This document shows positions 45,530 to 57,721 of a DNA stretch of 63,434 nt, piece by piece. Under the pieces are notes generated by a model. That model was not told the DNA's origin and searched no databases. It saw only the letters and a program-made list of their open reading frames with translations. Location of the stretch: the NCBI GenBank assembly GCA_001464195.1, contig LNEY01000018.1:1-63434 (forward strand). The letters run 5' to 3'. The stretch comes from Burkholderiales bacterium Ga0077547. Lineage in GTDB: Bacteria; Pseudomonadota; Gammaproteobacteria; Burkholderiales; Burkholderiaceae_C. The position numbers were made by a program, and so were the translations under genes. Within the stretch, counting starts at the first letter, position 1. Each line of letters starts with the position of its first letter.

Positions 45530-47314
45530 TCAGTGAGCAGGGGCGGCTTCGAGCCGTCGGCGCTCGAAGCGCTTGGCCGCCTCGTAGGGGAAGACGTCGT
45601 GCACGTGCCCGGCCAGGATGCGCTTCTTGTGCTCCTGCCAGAAAGCGGCGTCGAGCAGATCGGCATGGTGCTTCATGAACACCTCGCGCACCTTGGCGTT
45701 GCCGAGCAGGAAGGGGGCGAATGTTTCCGGGAACACGTCCTTCGGTCCCACGTTGTACCAGACCTCCCCGGACATCTCGTCCTCTTCGTTGCGCGGCGTG
45801 GGCACCCGACGGAAATGGCAGTCGGTGATGTACTCGATCTCGTCGTAGTCGTAGAACACCACCTTGCCGTGGCGTGTGACGCCGAAGTTTTTCCACAGCA
45901 TGTCGCCGGGGAAGATGTTGGCCGCCACCAGGTCCTTGATCGCATTGCCGTACTCGACCACCGCCTGCTCGATCTGCTCGGGCGAGGCTTCCTGCAGGTA
46001 GATGTTCAGCGGGACCATGCGCCGCTCGATGTAGGCATGGCGTATCACCAGCTCGTCGCCATCTTCCTCGAGCAGGCTGGGACAGAACTTCCGGAGCTCA
46101 GCGACCAGCTCGTCCTCGAAGCGCGCGCGCGGGAAGGCCACATTGCTGTACTCCAGCGTGTCGGCCATGCGTCCCACCCGATCGTGCTGCTTGACCAGCA
46201 GGTACTTCGACTTGATCAGCTCGCGCGTGGTGTCCTTCGGCGGCGGGTAGTAGTCCTTGATGACCTTGAAGACATAGGGGAACGACGGCAGATCGAACAC
46301 CAGCATCACCATGCCCTTGATGCCCGGCGCGATGCGAAACTGGTCCGACGAGTGCCGCAAGTGCGCGAGGAAGTCGCGGTAGAACAGGTTCTTGCCCTGC
46401 TTCTGCAGGCCGAGCGCGCTGTAGATTTCGCTGCGGGGCTTGCGTGGCATCAGCGTGCGCAGGAACTGCACATAGGCCGAGGGCACCTCCATGTCGACCA
46501 TGAAGTACGCGCGGGCGAAGCTGAACAGCAACAGCAGCTCTTCTTCGCCGAACAGCACCGTGTCGATGGCGAGCGTGCCTGAATCGGTGTGCAGGATCGG
46601 CAGCGCGAAGGGCAGTTCCCGGTAGCCGTTGATCACCTTGCCCACCAGGTACGCGCCCTTGTTGCGAAAGAAAAGCGAGCTCAGGACCTGAATCTGGAAA
46701 TTGGCGCGCGGCAGGTAGTTGCCCAGTTGAGCCTCCACCGCCGCCAGCACATGGTCGAGGTCGCGGTCCAGATCCTCGAAAGGCCGCTGCAGATCGAAGC
46801 GATCGACGATGCGCCGCCACACCTGGCGCATCGTGTCCTTGGTCGGGTAATAGGCGTGATAGGTCGGCTTCGAGGCCGGATCATCGACCTCGATGTAGTC
46901 GGTCGAGACCGTCGGGCGCAAGAAAATGAAATCGTTGTTGAAGTAGCGCCGGTGCAGGATCTTCGTGGTGACCGAGTTGAAGAAGGTCTCGGCCAGCTCG
47001 GGCTGATGGTGGTTGATCAGCAGGCCGACATAGTGCAGTTTGAACTGCTGCGACAACTCGGCACTCAGCTCACCGGCCTTGAACTCCGATTGCAGGCGCT
47101 CGGCCGCTTCACCGACGCGCTTGTCGTAGAACTCGATGCGCTCGCGCTGTGCACGCTGCTGCCCGTGCCAGTCCGCCGCCTCGAAACGCTGTTTCGCAGC
47201 GGCACTGGCTTCGCGGAACAGGCGGTAATGGCGGTTGAAGCCGTCCAGCATCGCGCGCGCCAGATCGAGCGCGTGCGGATCCGTGAGCGCGACCGGGAAC
47301 GCGGTGTCGGACAT
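45530..47314 (-). CDS. aceK: Isocitrate dehydrogenase kinase/phosphatase
   Basis: A 594-residue bifunctional enzyme that phosphorylates and dephosphorylates isocitrate dehydrogenase, diverting carbon to the glyoxylate shunt on acetate or fatty acids. Characteristic parts: [20 protein letters not shown], a kinase-like ATP site near [21 protein letters not shown] (about 318-338), and [25 protein letters not shown] (about 460-485; the DY/DE acidic residues). The start overlaps the can stop by one base (TGATG). No aceA or aceB is in the window. Confidence 0.95.
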   Translation of the reverse strand: MSDTAFPVALTDPHALDLARAMLDGFNRHYRLFREASAAAKQRFEAADWHGQQRAQRERIEFYDKRVGEAAERLQSEFKAGELSAELSQQFKLHYVGLLINHHQPELAETFFNSVTTKILHRRYFNNDFIFLRPTVSTDYIEVDDPASKPTYHAYYPTKDTMRQVWRRIVDRFDLQRPFEDLDRDLDHVLAAVEAQLGNYLPRANFQIQVLSSLFFRNKGAYLVGKVINGYRELPFALPILHTDSGTLAIDTVLFGEEELLLLFSFARAYFMVDMEVPSAYVQFLRTLMPRKPRSEIYSALGLQKQGKNLFYRDFLAHLRHSSDQFRIAPGIKGMVMLVFDLPSFPYVFKVIKDYYPPPKDTTRELIKSKYLLVKQHDRVGRMADTLEYSNVAFPRARFEDELVAELRKFCPSLLEEDGDELVIRHAYIERRMVPLNIYLQEASPEQIEQAVVEYGNAIKDLVAANIFPGDMLWKNFGVTRHGKVVFYDYDEIEYITDCHFRRVPTPRNEEDEMSGEVWYNVGPKDVFPETFAPFLLGNAKVREVFMKHHADLLDAAFWQEHKKRILAGHVHDVFPYEAAKRFERRRLEAAPAH

Positions 47315-48003
47315 CAGCCGATGCTTTCCCCGGCCGGCTGCGCCGTCGGCCCCCGGCGCACCTGTACCGCAGCCAGTGCCCGTTCGTACGCCTCATTCAC
47401 CTGGTCAGGCCCCGCCACCGTCATCCTCAGATCTTCCAGCAGGCCGTTGTACAGGCCATAAAACCAGCCATGAACCACCAGCTCCTGACCGCGGGCCCAC
47501 GCATCCTGCACCACCGTGGTTTGGCACACGTTGCGCGCCTGTTCGATCACGTTCAGCTCGCACAGCGCGTCGACGCGCTGGGTTTCCTCGACCGTGTTCA
47601 GCCAGTCCTGATGGCGATTGCGCACGTCCTGCACGTAGCGGATCCAGTTGTCGGCAATCCCGACCCGCATGTTGTTCAGCGATGCGGCGACACCGCCGCA
47701 GCCGGAGTGGCCCACGACGATGATGTGCTTCACCTTCAGCATGTCGGTGGCGTACTGCACCACCGACAGGCAATTGAGATCTGAATGGGCCACCACATTG
47801 GCGACATTGCGGTGCACGAACAACTCGCCCGGCGCCAGGCCGACCAGCTCGTTGGCCGGGACCCGACTGTCGGCGCAGCCGATCCACAGGTACTGGGGCG
47901 CTTGCTGCTTCAGCAGGTTGGTGAAAAAACCGGGCGCGCGTTGCTCGGTGGCACGCGCCCACATCCGGTTGCTTTCGAAAAGTTCGTTGAGTTCGCTGGA
48001 CAT
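47314..48003 (-). CDS. can: Beta-class carbonic anhydrase
   Basis: A 229-residue zinc enzyme interconverting CO2 and bicarbonate. Zinc ligands are present: C43 in IGCADSRV (with the Asp-Arg dyad), H99 and C102 in VGHSGCGG. The ATG at 48003 gives the common start [16 protein letters not shown]; a further in-frame start upstream adds only five residues. It is directly followed by aceK (1-base overlap). Bicarbonate is needed by carboxylases such as PurK. Confidence 0.95.
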   Translation of the reverse strand: MSSELNELFESNRMWARATEQRAPGFFTNLLKQQAPQYLWIGCADSRVPANELVGLAPGELFVHRNVANVVAHSDLNCLSVVQYATDMLKVKHIIVVGHSGCGGVAASLNNMRVGIADNWIRYVQDVRNRHQDWLNTVEETQRVDALCELNVIEQARNVCQTTVVQDAWARGQELVVHGWFYGLYNGLLEDLRMTVAGPDQVNEAYERALAAVQVRRGPTAQPAGESIG

Positions 48004-48062
48004 AAGTTGAAGGCACACTGAAAACCCAAGTCTATCGAGCGGAAGTCCACCGTTTCAAAACC

Positions 48063-49205
48063 ATGAGTCGTTCCATGAACGTGACGAACCCGCCTCAGCA
48101 AGAACCGGACTACCCCTGGGGCGACACACTGCCTGCGCCTGGGCATGTGTTGGAGGTCGCCCCGGGTGTGCGCTGGTTGCGCATGTCGTTGCCGTTCGCG
48201 TTGAACCACATCAATCTGTGGCTGTTGCGCGACCAGCTCGACGGCCCTGGGGGCCCTGTGCAGGGCTGGACGGTGGTTGATTGCGGCATTGCCGATGAGG
48301 CCACCCGTGCCGCCTGGGCGCAGGTGTTTGCCTCCGGGCTCGATGGGCTACCGGTGCTGCGCGTGGTGGTGACGCACATGCACCCGGACCACATCGGGCT
48401 GGCGCACTGGCTGACGCACCATTGGAGCCGCCCTGCCTCTGCGGGCGACAACGGCTTCGAATGCCGCCTGTGGATGAGCGCGACCGACTTTGCCGCCGCG
48501 CGCCTGGGCAGCCGCGCCGATCCGTTGATGGGCGGTGACGCTGCCGCTGCGTTCGTGGCGGCGCATGGGGTGACCGATCCGCACACGCTGGCGCAGATCC
48601 GCGCCCGCGCAGGCCACTACGCCAGCATGGTGCCGGCCTTGCCCGCCACCTACTGTCGCCTGATGGACGGCGGTGTGCTGGACATGGGCAGTGCGCAGGT
48701 GTCAGGTCGCCATGCGTGGCACGCCCTGGCCGGACACGGCCACGCGCCCGAACACATCGCGCTGCACAGCCCGGCGCTGGGCGTGCTGCTGGCCGGTGAC
48801 ATGCTGCTGCCGCGCATCTCCACCAACATCAGCGTCGATCACCTTGAGCCCGAGGCCAATCCGCTGGCGCTGTTTCTCGCCTCGCTCGACCGCATGCGCG
48901 CGCTGCCCGCCGACACCTTGGTGCTGCCGTCGCACGGCAAGCCGTTTCGAGGCCTGCATGCCCGCATCGATCAGCTGCACCGGCACCATGCTGATCGCCT
49001 GGCCGACGTGATGGCCGCTTGTGCGCACGCACCCCGCACCGCCGCAGAGCTGCTGCCGGTGCTGTTCAAGCGCCCGCTCGATGTGCACCAGACCACCTTT
49101 GCGATGGGGGAGGCGATCGCGCACCTGAACGCCTTGTGGCACCAGGGTCGACTGCGGCGCCAGCGCGAGCAGGGGGTCTATCGCTTTTCGCCACTCCCCG
49201 CTTGA
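48063..49205 (+). CDS. Metallo-beta-lactamase-fold hydrolase
   Basis: A 380-residue MBL-fold enzyme with motif THMHPDH (104-110) for the dinuclear site, later metal ligands in GHGHAPEHI and LLAGDM, and a C-terminal winged-helix-like segment (from about 330). Similar proteins are annotated as glyoxalase II-like or lactamase-B2. The true substrate is unknown. It is divergent from can, with 59 bases between the starts. Confidence 0.88.
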   Translation: MSRSMNVTNPPQQEPDYPWGDTLPAPGHVLEVAPGVRWLRMSLPFALNHINLWLLRDQLDGPGGPVQGWTVVDCGIADEATRAAWAQVFASGLDGLPVLRVVVTHMHPDHIGLAHWLTHHWSRPASAGDNGFECRLWMSATDFAAARLGSRADPLMGGDAAAAFVAAHGVTDPHTLAQIRARAGHYASMVPALPATYCRLMDGGVLDMGSAQVSGRHAWHALAGHGHAPEHIALHSPALGVLLAGDMLLPRISTNISVDHLEPEANPLALFLASLDRMRALPADTLVLPSHGKPFRGLHARIDQLHRHHADRLADVMAACAHAPRTAAELLPVLFKRPLDVHQTTFAMGEAIAHLNALWHQGRLRRQREQGVYRFSPLPA

Positions 49206-49215
49206 CGGTCAGGCG

Positions 49216-50127
49216 TCAGTCGAACACAGGCAGCACGTCGGTCTTCAGCACCTCGCGGGTGCGCTGGTAGTCGGGCACGACCGAGCGCACCACGTCCCAG
49301 AAGCGCGGGCTGTGGTTCATTTCTCGCAGGTGGGCGAGTTCATGGGCGACGACGTAGTCGATCGTTGACACCCCGAAATGAATCAGCCGCCAGCTCAGGC
49401 GGATCGACCCGTCGGCGCTGGCGCTGCCCCAGCGTGTCTGCGCCGATGAGAGGCTGAGCCGGCTGTAACGCACGCCGAGTTGGGCGGCATAGTGTTCACA
49501 GCGCTCGGCGAACACCCGCTTCGCCTGGCGTTGCAGCCAGCTCTGCACCGCGTCGCGGATCTGCTCCGGCGTTGCACTTGGCGGCAGCCCGGTATGCAGT
49601 TGGCGCGGCGCACCGTCGCCCGTGCCCGCGTCGAGGACCGCGCCCGAGGGCGTGATGCCCGCCCGTGCATCGAGCACCACCACCACCGTCTGGCCGAGGA
49701 AGGGAATCGTGACCCCGTCGCGCCAATCGACGCGGGCCGATTGCAGTCGGCAGCCGCGCTCCTGTTGCTCTTGCAACTTGCGCAGGATCCAGCTTGCCTT
49801 TTCGCGCAGCGCCGTTTCGATGTCGCGTGGGCCGACCCAGTTCGGCACGTTGACGCACAGACCCTCGGTGCCGACGATGAAGCCGATGCTGCGACGGCGC
49901 ACGCGCTTGAGCGCGTAGCCCACGGTGTGGCCGCTGAGCACGATCTCTCGCGCAGCCTGCGGATGCCGGAAGGCCGCCGGTGCGAGCGCGGAACTGGCCA
50001 CAGCAGTCGCCGGCTCTGCGGGTGCTGCGGGGGGCGTCGGCGCGGGCCGCATCGGTGTCGAGGCCGTCGGCTCCGTCGCGACGAACAGCGACAGCTGTGC
50101 GGGATCGGGGCGACGGGGGGCTGCCAT
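49216..50127 (-). CDS. YgjP-like M48-type metallopeptidase (DUF45)
   Basis: A 303-residue predicted zinc protease. The catalytic HELAH (262-266) and third ligand His (about 272, in REMNHSPRFW) match the YgjP/SprT-like (DUF45) family. The N-terminal roughly 55 residues are Pro/Ala-rich and probably disordered. RWGSASADGSIRLSWRLIHF is a typical segment. The start ATG at 50127 is used rather than a longer frame that reads into plsC. It follows plsC by 10 bases on the same strand. Confidence 0.86.
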   Translation of the reverse strand: MAAPRRPDPAQLSLFVATEPTASTPMRPAPTPPAAPAEPATAVASSALAPAAFRHPQAAREIVLSGHTVGYALKRVRRRSIGFIVGTEGLCVNVPNWVGPRDIETALREKASWILRKLQEQQERGCRLQSARVDWRDGVTIPFLGQTVVVVLDARAGITPSGAVLDAGTGDGAPRQLHTGLPPSATPEQIRDAVQSWLQRQAKRVFAERCEHYAAQLGVRYSRLSLSSAQTRWGSASADGSIRLSWRLIHFGVSTIDYVVAHELAHLREMNHSPRFWDVVRSVVPDYQRTREVLKTDVLPVFD

Positions 50128-50137
50128 GGGGCGGAGT

Positions 50138-50952
50138 CTACGGTTCGGTGGCCGTGCCAGTCGCTGGCGGTGGGGCGGGGATCGCGGCGGGCCTTGGGGG
50201 CTCGCCCACATAGGCTTCTGGGTCGAGCCGCCGCATCTCGGCCTCGATCCAGGTTTCGACTTCGCGCATCAGCGCATCGGGCCGCTTGCCCACGGAAGAC
50301 AGCAGCGGGCCCACCGACACATCGATCACGCCGGGGCGCAGCGTGAAGGTCTTGCGTGGCCAGCAGCGCGCCGAGGTCACGGCGATCGGCAACACCGAGG
50401 CGCCGGTGCTGACGGCCAGCCGCGTGCCACCCGTCTTGTACTCTTCTTGCTGTCCACGGGCGGCCCGAGTGCCTTCGGGAAACATGATGACCCACGCGCC
50501 GTGTTTCATGTGCTGTGAGCCTTGCTCGAGCACGCGCCGCCACGCGTCGGAACGCCGCGCGCGGTCGATGTGGATCATGTCCATGCGTGCCATTGCCCAG
50601 CCGAAGAACGGGATGTACAAAAGCTCGCGCTTGAACACATAGGCCAAGGGGTGAGGCATCAGACCGGGAAAGGCAAACGTCTCCCAGGTCGATTGGTGCT
50701 TCGGCAGCACGATCACCGCGGGCGCCCGGTTGGCCTCGGCCAGGTTGTCCAGTCCATGCATCCGGTGGCGCACGCCGCAGATCACGCGCGCGGCCGCAAT
50801 CGAATGCGTCAGCCAGCCGGCACACAGCCAGTAGATGCGGTCGCCGCGGGTGAAGATCGACACGATCAGCACCACCGTGGCCCACGGCACCACGCTGATG
50901 GCCATGTAGGCCAGGAACAGGTAAGAGCGCAGCGCCCAGACAAAGCGATTCA

Positions 50953-50953
<1 letters not shown>
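50138..50953 (-). CDS. plsC: 1-acyl-sn-glycerol-3-phosphate acyltransferase
   Basis: A 271-residue membrane enzyme that adds the second acyl chain to make phosphatidic acid. N-terminal TM (about 11-34). The catalytic motif is an HX4E variant, KHQSTWE (H86, E91), as in many betaproteobacterial homologues, in place of HX4D. FPEGTRAARG (about residue 157) is the second motif. A Pro/Ala-rich C-terminal tail ends the protein. It starts one base inside the gmhB stop (TAATG). Confidence 0.93.
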
Positions 50954-51576
<623 letters not shown>

Positions 51577-51911
51577 CTCAGCTTTCCAGGGTGCTTCGCA
51601 CGAACCGCGACGCATGAAACGGCCGAGCGATCGTCGGCCTGCGCGAGCGGAGGCTACAGGGTGCCTGGCTCCGCTCATGTCCCCCGGGCCGGTTGACGGC
51701 CCAAGCGCTTCCGGCAAGACCCATCCGGCCCTCCTCCTTTACTTCGCTGCGCCAGTCACCCTGCATCCTCCGCACGGAACCACGGTTGCCTGCATCGACC
51801 TTCAACTGCCGCAGCGGCAACCCACCCCATCGATCTCGCGCAGGACGGGGCCTGCTGCGAACGAGACTCTGCAAAAGTGCAACCGCTGAACTCGATACCG
51901 CTGGTTTCATC
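51577..51911. other. Intergenic region glyS-gmhB
   Basis: A 335-base gap on the minus-strand operon path from glyS to gmhB. It holds repeat copy B (51647-51773), a small hairpin on its gmhB side (51621-51626 with 51634-51639, loop GCGATCG), and an inverted repeat on its glyS side (GGTTGCC 51784-51790 with GGCAACC 51816-51822). No terminator with a U-run and no convincing gene are seen. Confidence 0.6.
51647..51773. repeat. Covarying hairpin repeat, copy B
   Basis: 51647-51668 pairs with 51752-51773 (22 bp, three mismatches) enclosing exactly 83 nt. The interior has the same two 17-nt segments as copy A (51669-51685 and 51732-51748, 17/17 identical each), inner stem GGGCCGG/CCGGCCC (51686-51692 with 51725-51731) and the palindrome AAGCGCTT (51703-51710). 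Compared with copy A, five outer-stem pairs, one inner-stem pair and one palindrome pair are changed on both sides so that pairing is kept. It sits between glyS and gmhB. The orientation is the same as copy A. Confidence 0.85.
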
Positions 51912-54068
51912 CTAGGCCGCCAGCTTGGACAGGTCGGCGACGCGGTTCATGGCGGCATGAAGTTGGGCCAGCAGGCCGAGTCGATTGGCGCGCAATGCGG
52001 CGTCTTCGGCGTTGACCATCACCGACTCGAAGAAGGCGTCGACCGGCGCGCGCAGTGCGGCCAGGGCCTGCAGCGATGCGGTGTAGTCGTGCTGGTCGAA
52101 CAGCGTGTCAGCCTGAGGTCGCACGCTCGCCAGCGCCTGCGCCAGGGTCTGTTCTGCGGGCTCCCGCAACAGCGAAGCATCGACCGTGGCCGGCGCCGCC
52201 CCGTCTGTCTTTTTCAGGATGTTGCCCACCCGCTTGTTGGCGGCTGCGAGCGAGGCGGCTTCCGGCAGCGCTGCAAAGGCGCGCACGGCTTCCAGTCGGC
52301 GCGGCAGGTCGCCCAGTCGAGTCGGACCCAGGGCGAGCACCGCGTCCACTTCCTGTGCGCTGTAGCCCTGGTCACGCAGGTTCACGGCCAGTCGGTCGGT
52401 GAAGAAGCCCTGCAGCGCGTCGGTGGGATCGGAAATCAGCTCGCCGAACGCCGGCAATGCGCCCTGCAATAGAGCGGGCAGATCAAGCGGCAGGTTCTTC
52501 TCGGTCAGGATGCGGATCACGCCCAGCGCGTGGCGGCGCAGCGCGAACGGGTCCTTGTCGCCGGTGGGCAGCTGACCGATGCCGAACAGACCGACCAGTG
52601 TTTCCAGCTTGTCAGCCAGCGCCAGCACCGTACCGGTGTGGTTGCGCGGCAGCGCATCGCCGGCGTAGCGGGGCTTGTAGTGGTCCTCGATCGCGATGGC
52701 CACGCCATCACGCAGGCCTTCGTGGCGCGCGTAGTAGCCACCCATCACGCCCTGCAGCTCGGGGAACTCGCCGACCATGCCGGTCAACAGGTCGGCCTTG
52801 GCCAGAAGTGCAGCTTCCTGCACCTTGCCGTCGAGCACCGCGAATTCGTCTTGCGCATCCACCGTATACGGCAGCGTGGCCATGCGCAGCTGGTTGACGA
52901 TGGCATGGCCGATCGCACGAACGCGCTCGGCCCGTTCTGCCTGGTTGCCCAGCTTGTTGTGATAGACCACCTTCGCCAGCCCATCGATGCGCGAGGCCAG
53001 CGTCTTCTTGCGGTCCTGGTCGAAGAAGAACTTCGCATCGGCCAACCGTGGGCGCACCACGCGCTCGTTGCCACCAATCACCGCGTTGGGGTCAGCCGGG
53101 CTGATGTTGCTGACGATGAGGAACTTGTTCGTCAGCTTGCCGGCGGCGTCGAGCAGCGGGAAGTACTTCTGGTTCGCCTTCATCGTCAGGATCAGGCATT
53201 CCTGCGGCACGTCGAGGAAGGCTTCCTCGAAACGGCCGAGCAGCACATTGGGCCGCTCGACCAGGGCGGTCACTTCATCCAGCAGCGCGTCGTCGTCGAT
53301 CGGCGTCAGGCCTTGCTTTGCGGCGGCATGCTGCAACTGGCGTGCGATCTCGCCGCGGCGCTGCGCGAAGCTGGCGATCACCGCACCCTGGTCGCGCAGC
53401 TGCTCGGCGTAACAGTCGGCGTGCTGCAGCATCACCGGATCCATCGCCGCCTCGAACCGGTGGCCGTGCGTTTCACGGCCGGCCTGCAAGCCCAGGGCCG
53501 ATACCGGCACGAGGTCGGCGCCGTGCAGTGCGACCAGACCGTGGGCGGGTCGGACGAACTGAACGCTGGTCCAGCCGGGCTGTGCGCCAGCTTCGAGCTG
53601 GTAGGTCATCACCTTGGGGATCGGCAGCTTGGCGAGCGATTCGTCCAGCGCTTTTTGCAGACCCTGCGCCAGCGTCACGCCAGGCACCATGCTGTCGTAA
53701 AACAAAGCCTCGGCCTTGCCGTCCATCTGGCGCTTGAGCGCGGGCAGCACCGACGCGTCGGCACCCAGGCTGGCGAGCTTTTTCAGCAAGGCCGGGGTCG
53801 GCGTGCCATCGGCCGCCAGTGCCACGCTGGCTGGCATCAGCTTCTGCGACACCGCCTTGTCGGGCGCAGCGGACAGCACTGCACTGACGTGCGCAGCGAG
53901 CCGACGCGGCGAGGCGAATGGTGTCACCGCTGACTGCTCGGTGGCCAGTCCCTGCGCGCGCAAGCTGTCTGCCAAGCCTTGTGCGAACGATTCACCCAGC
54001 TTGTTCAGCGCTTTCGGCGGCAGTTCCTCAACGAACAATTCAACAAGCAGATTCGCGGTCGTGGTCAT
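51912..54068 (-). CDS. glyS: Glycyl-tRNA synthetase beta subunit
   Basis: A 718-residue beta subunit of the alpha2beta2 glycyl-tRNA synthetase. N-terminal NLLVELFVEELPPKALNKLG. Other family segments are HGHRFEAAMDPVMLQHADCY, ANQKYFPLLDAAGKLTNKFL, RLADAKFFFDQDRKKTL and DPFALRRHALGVIRI. The C-terminal anticodon-binding region ends near VNAEDAALRANRLGLLAQLH. It starts 4 bases after glyQ. Confidence 0.96.
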   Translation of the reverse strand: MTTTANLLVELFVEELPPKALNKLGESFAQGLADSLRAQGLATEQSAVTPFASPRRLAAHVSAVLSAAPDKAVSQKLMPASVALAADGTPTPALLKKLASLGADASVLPALKRQMDGKAEALFYDSMVPGVTLAQGLQKALDESLAKLPIPKVMTYQLEAGAQPGWTSVQFVRPAHGLVALHGADLVPVSALGLQAGRETHGHRFEAAMDPVMLQHADCYAEQLRDQGAVIASFAQRRGEIARQLQHAAAKQGLTPIDDDALLDEVTALVERPNVLLGRFEEAFLDVPQECLILTMKANQKYFPLLDAAGKLTNKFLIVSNISPADPNAVIGGNERVVRPRLADAKFFFDQDRKKTLASRIDGLAKVVYHNKLGNQAERAERVRAIGHAIVNQLRMATLPYTVDAQDEFAVLDGKVQEAALLAKADLLTGMVGEFPELQGVMGGYYARHEGLRDGVAIAIEDHYKPRYAGDALPRNHTGTVLALADKLETLVGLFGIGQLPTGDKDPFALRRHALGVIRILTEKNLPLDLPALLQGALPAFGELISDPTDALQGFFTDRLAVNLRDQGYSAQEVDAVLALGPTRLGDLPRRLEAVRAFAALPEAASLAAANKRVGNILKKTDGAAPATVDASLLREPAEQTLAQALASVRPQADTLFDQHDYTASLQALAALRAPVDAFFESVMVNAEDAALRANRLGLLAQLHAAMNRVADLSKLAA

Positions 54069-54072
54069 CGGG

Positions 54073-55017
<945 letters not shown>

Positions 55018-55084
55018 GGGTGGTGGGTCAGGGTGGTGGGCTGGTGCGGTGCCGGGCGTGTCAACGCAGGCGCAGCCCTTGATT

Positions 55085-56677
55085 TTAGGCGCCGGGCTCC
55101 GCAGGCGGTCGCGGGCGCCTGCCAATGAACGCTGCCGTGCCCGCGATGGTCAGTGCCACCGCGATCAGCGGCCACAACCCGAAGGTAGCGAGCCAGCGCG
55201 CATACGGCGTCTCTCCGACGCGGCCCTCGACAGTGGCTTCGAGTACGCCGGTGGTGAGCGGTGGCAGCCGCGCCGTGACCTGCCCGCGGTGGTCGACCAC
55301 CGCGGTGGCGCCGGTGTTGGTCGAGCGGATCACCGGTCGCTGGAACTCGATCGCGCGCATCTGCGAGAACTGCAGGTGCTGGTCCTGCACCAGCCAGCGG
55401 CCGAACCAGGCCAGATTGCTGACGTTGACGAACACCGTGGCCGCCTGCGGGCCCACCACGCTGGAGACGATGTCTTCGCCGAACAGGTCTTCATAGCAGA
55501 CCAGCGGTCGCAACCGCTGCCCGCCGAACGCGTAGGCCTCGGTGCTCTGGCCCCGGGCCTGATCGGCCAGCGGGATGTTCATCAACCGAACGAACCAGTG
55601 GAAGCCGGGCGGGATGATCTCGCCGAAGGGCAGCAGATGCCGCTTGCCGTAGCGGTAGCTGGCCTCAGCGGATGACGCCGCGCCATTGGTCGCACCCGCA
55701 GGCAACGCCACGACGGAGTTGACGTAGCCCGCGGCCTCGTCGCCGACGAACAGGCCGATCAGCGCAGCGCGCTCTGACACCGCCGCGTCGCCAGCCACCG
55801 GCTGCAGCGCACCCTGCAGGGCCGCCCAGTAGCCGTCGCTGAGTTGGTCGCGCGACAGCGGCAGCACCGATTCGGGCGTCACCACCAGCGCGCCGCGGGC
55901 TTCGCTCAACTGTCGTACCAGGCCGTGCAACTGCAGGGTCAGCCGGTCGGGGTCGAACTTGATCTCCTGCGGCACGTTCGGCTGTAGCAGGCTGACCTGC
56001 AGCGTGCCGGTGGAGCGCGTGAACTGATCGGGCAGCAGGTGTGGCGCCAGGAAGAGCGCCGCCACCACCGCGCTGACGGTGGATCGAAGTCTCAGCGAAC
56101 CACCCTGCAGCCACAGCGCGGCCGTCGCGGCACTGACCGCCGCCAGTGCGCACAGGCCATAAACGCCGATCCACGGCGCCCAGGCAGCCAACGGCCCGAC
56201 CGCGTGCGCGTAGCCCGAGGCGATCCAGGGGAAGCCCGTGAACACCAGCCCGCGCGCCAACTCGGCACCCAGCCAGCAGGCCGCCCACAGCGTGACATCC
56301 CAACCCGCCCGGTCGGTGCGCAGCCGCGCCCACAGCGCCATGGCCGCCGCGTAATACAGCCCCAGCAACGCGGCCAACACGACGACGGCGAGCGTGGCGA
56401 GGGCCGGGTGCAGGCCGCCGAAGTCGTGCATGCTGATGTACAGCCACCAGAAGCCCGACACCAGCCAACCGACGGCGTACAGCCAGCCCAACATCGCGGC
56501 GCGGCGTGGTGCAGCGGTTGCGGTGGCGTGGGCCAACACGGCGAGAGACAGCAGCTGCAGCCACCACCATTCGAACGGCGAGAACGACAGGGTGTGCACG
56601 ATGCCGGCCAGCAGCACCGCCGGGGCGCTGGCGAGCCAGCGCGACAGCGCTGTGTCTGACGCCGGCCGACGCATCAA
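55085..56677 (-). CDS. lnt: Apolipoprotein N-acyltransferase
   Basis: A 530-residue inner-membrane enzyme that N-acylates lipoproteins, completing their maturation. About six to seven TM helices fill residues 15-210, then a periplasmic carbon-nitrogen hydrolase domain with the triad E269 (TPES), K345 ([10 protein letters not shown]) and C394 ([10 protein letters not shown]), and a final TM near 495-520. The ATG overlaps the corC stop (ATGA). The corC-lnt pairing is conserved. Several lipoproteins in this window would be its substrates. Confidence 0.95.
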   Translation of the reverse strand: MMRRPASDTALSRWLASAPAVLLAGIVHTLSFSPFEWWWLQLLSLAVLAHATATAAPRRAAMLGWLYAVGWLVSGFWWLYISMHDFGGLHPALATLAVVVLAALLGLYYAAAMALWARLRTDRAGWDVTLWAACWLGAELARGLVFTGFPWIASGYAHAVGPLAAWAPWIGVYGLCALAAVSAATAALWLQGGSLRLRSTVSAVVAALFLAPHLLPDQFTRSTGTLQVSLLQPNVPQEIKFDPDRLTLQLHGLVRQLSEARGALVVTPESVLPLSRDQLSDGYWAALQGALQPVAGDAAVSERAALIGLFVGDEAAGYVNSVVALPAGATNGAASSAEASYRYGKRHLLPFGEIIPPGFHWFVRLMNIPLADQARGQSTEAYAFGGQRLRPLVCYEDLFGEDIVSSVVGPQAATVFVNVSNLAWFGRWLVQDQHLQFSQMRAIEFQRPVIRSTNTGATAVVDHRGQVTARLPPLTTGVLEATVEGRVGETPYARWLATFGLWPLIAVALTIAGTAAFIGRRPRPPAEPGA

Positions 56678-57582
56678 GCGTCGTCGGGTTCGACGGCAGG
56701 CTCGGGCGCGCGGGTGACCTTGAACCAGCGCACCGCACCGCCGCGGGTGAGCATCACGCTGAACAGCAGCCCGCCCATCGCCACGGCTTCGCCGCGGCGG
56801 GGCACACGGCCCAGCTCGTGGGCGATCAGCCCGCCGATGGTGTCGAAGCTGTCTTGCGGCAGCTGGGCGCCGAAGGACTCATTGACGGCGCTGATCTCGG
56901 CGTCGCCCGCCACCCGGTGGCTGCCGTCGGCCAGGGTGTAGACGCTGGACTCGCCGTCCTTGTCATCGAATTCGTCTTCGATCTCGCCAACGATCTCTTC
57001 GAGCACGTCCTCGATCGTGATCAGCCCGGCGGTGTTGCCGAACTCGTCGATGACGATCGCCAGGTGGTTGCGGTTCGAGCGGAAGTCGCGCAGCAACTCG
57101 TTGAGCCCCTTCGATTCGGGCACGAACACCGCCGGGCGCAGCAAGGTTCTCAGGTTCAGGTCGGGGGAGCGTTGCAGCTTCAGCAGATCCTTGGCCATCA
57201 GGATGCCGATGATGTTGTCGCGCTGGCCTTCGTAGACCGGAAAGCGCGAATGCGCGGTACCGATGACCAGATGCAGCAACTCGTCGTACGGCGCGTCGAT
57301 GTCGAGGTGGTCCATGTGCGGTGCGGCGACCATCACGTCGCCAGCGGTCATGTCCGCCATGCGGATCACGCCTTCCAGCATCATCCGCGACTCGGGTGCG
57401 ATCAGCTCCCGATGCTCGGCGTCGGCCAGTGCCTCGATCAGCTCGTCTCGCGAATCGACGCCTGGCGAAATGAACTCGATCAGCCGCTGGAACAGGTTGC
57501 GCTTGTCGACAGGGGCTGCGCCTCGTGCAGGATTCTTGGCGCGGGCGGTGGAGGCGGATTGCGCCGGGTACGGGTCAGACAT
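56674..57582 (-). CDS. corC: CorC/YbeX family CBS-domain protein
   Basis: A 302-residue cytoplasmic protein with two CBS domains (GDVMVAAPHMDHLDID and GILMAKDLLKL mark the first; HLAIVIDEFGNTAGLITIEDVLEEIVG the end of the second). A C-terminal CorC_HlyC domain (about 215-290) follows. Family members are linked to Mg2+/Co2+ efflux or to ribosome function (YbeX). The role here is unknown. It is the first gene of corC-lnt on the minus strand. Confidence 0.92.
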   Translation of the reverse strand: MSDPYPAQSASTARAKNPARGAAPVDKRNLFQRLIEFISPGVDSRDELIEALADAEHRELIAPESRMMLEGVIRMADMTAGDVMVAAPHMDHLDIDAPYDELLHLVIGTAHSRFPVYEGQRDNIIGILMAKDLLKLQRSPDLNLRTLLRPAVFVPESKGLNELLRDFRSNRNHLAIVIDEFGNTAGLITIEDVLEEIVGEIEDEFDDKDGESSVYTLADGSHRVAGDAEISAVNESFGAQLPQDSFDTIGGLIAHELGRVPRRGEAVAMGGLLFSVMLTRGGAVRWFKVTRAPEPAVEPDDA

Positions 57583-57721
57583 CGCGCCGGGGCGAAAAGT
57601 GAATCACCACGACAGCTTACCCGAACCGCCATTGACAAGTGTGTTAGCTTGAAGGGTTATGCGTTGGCCCCAGATACGCATGCCAAGCAGTCAGAGTTTC
57701 CAATTTCCAGGACAAACGCCC

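Noticed and set aside
51578..51910. Small minus-strand frame across repeat copy B (SD plus ATG at the inner stem)
   Set aside because: In copy A the equivalent ATG is ATC and the frame stops after three codons, so it is not a conserved gene.
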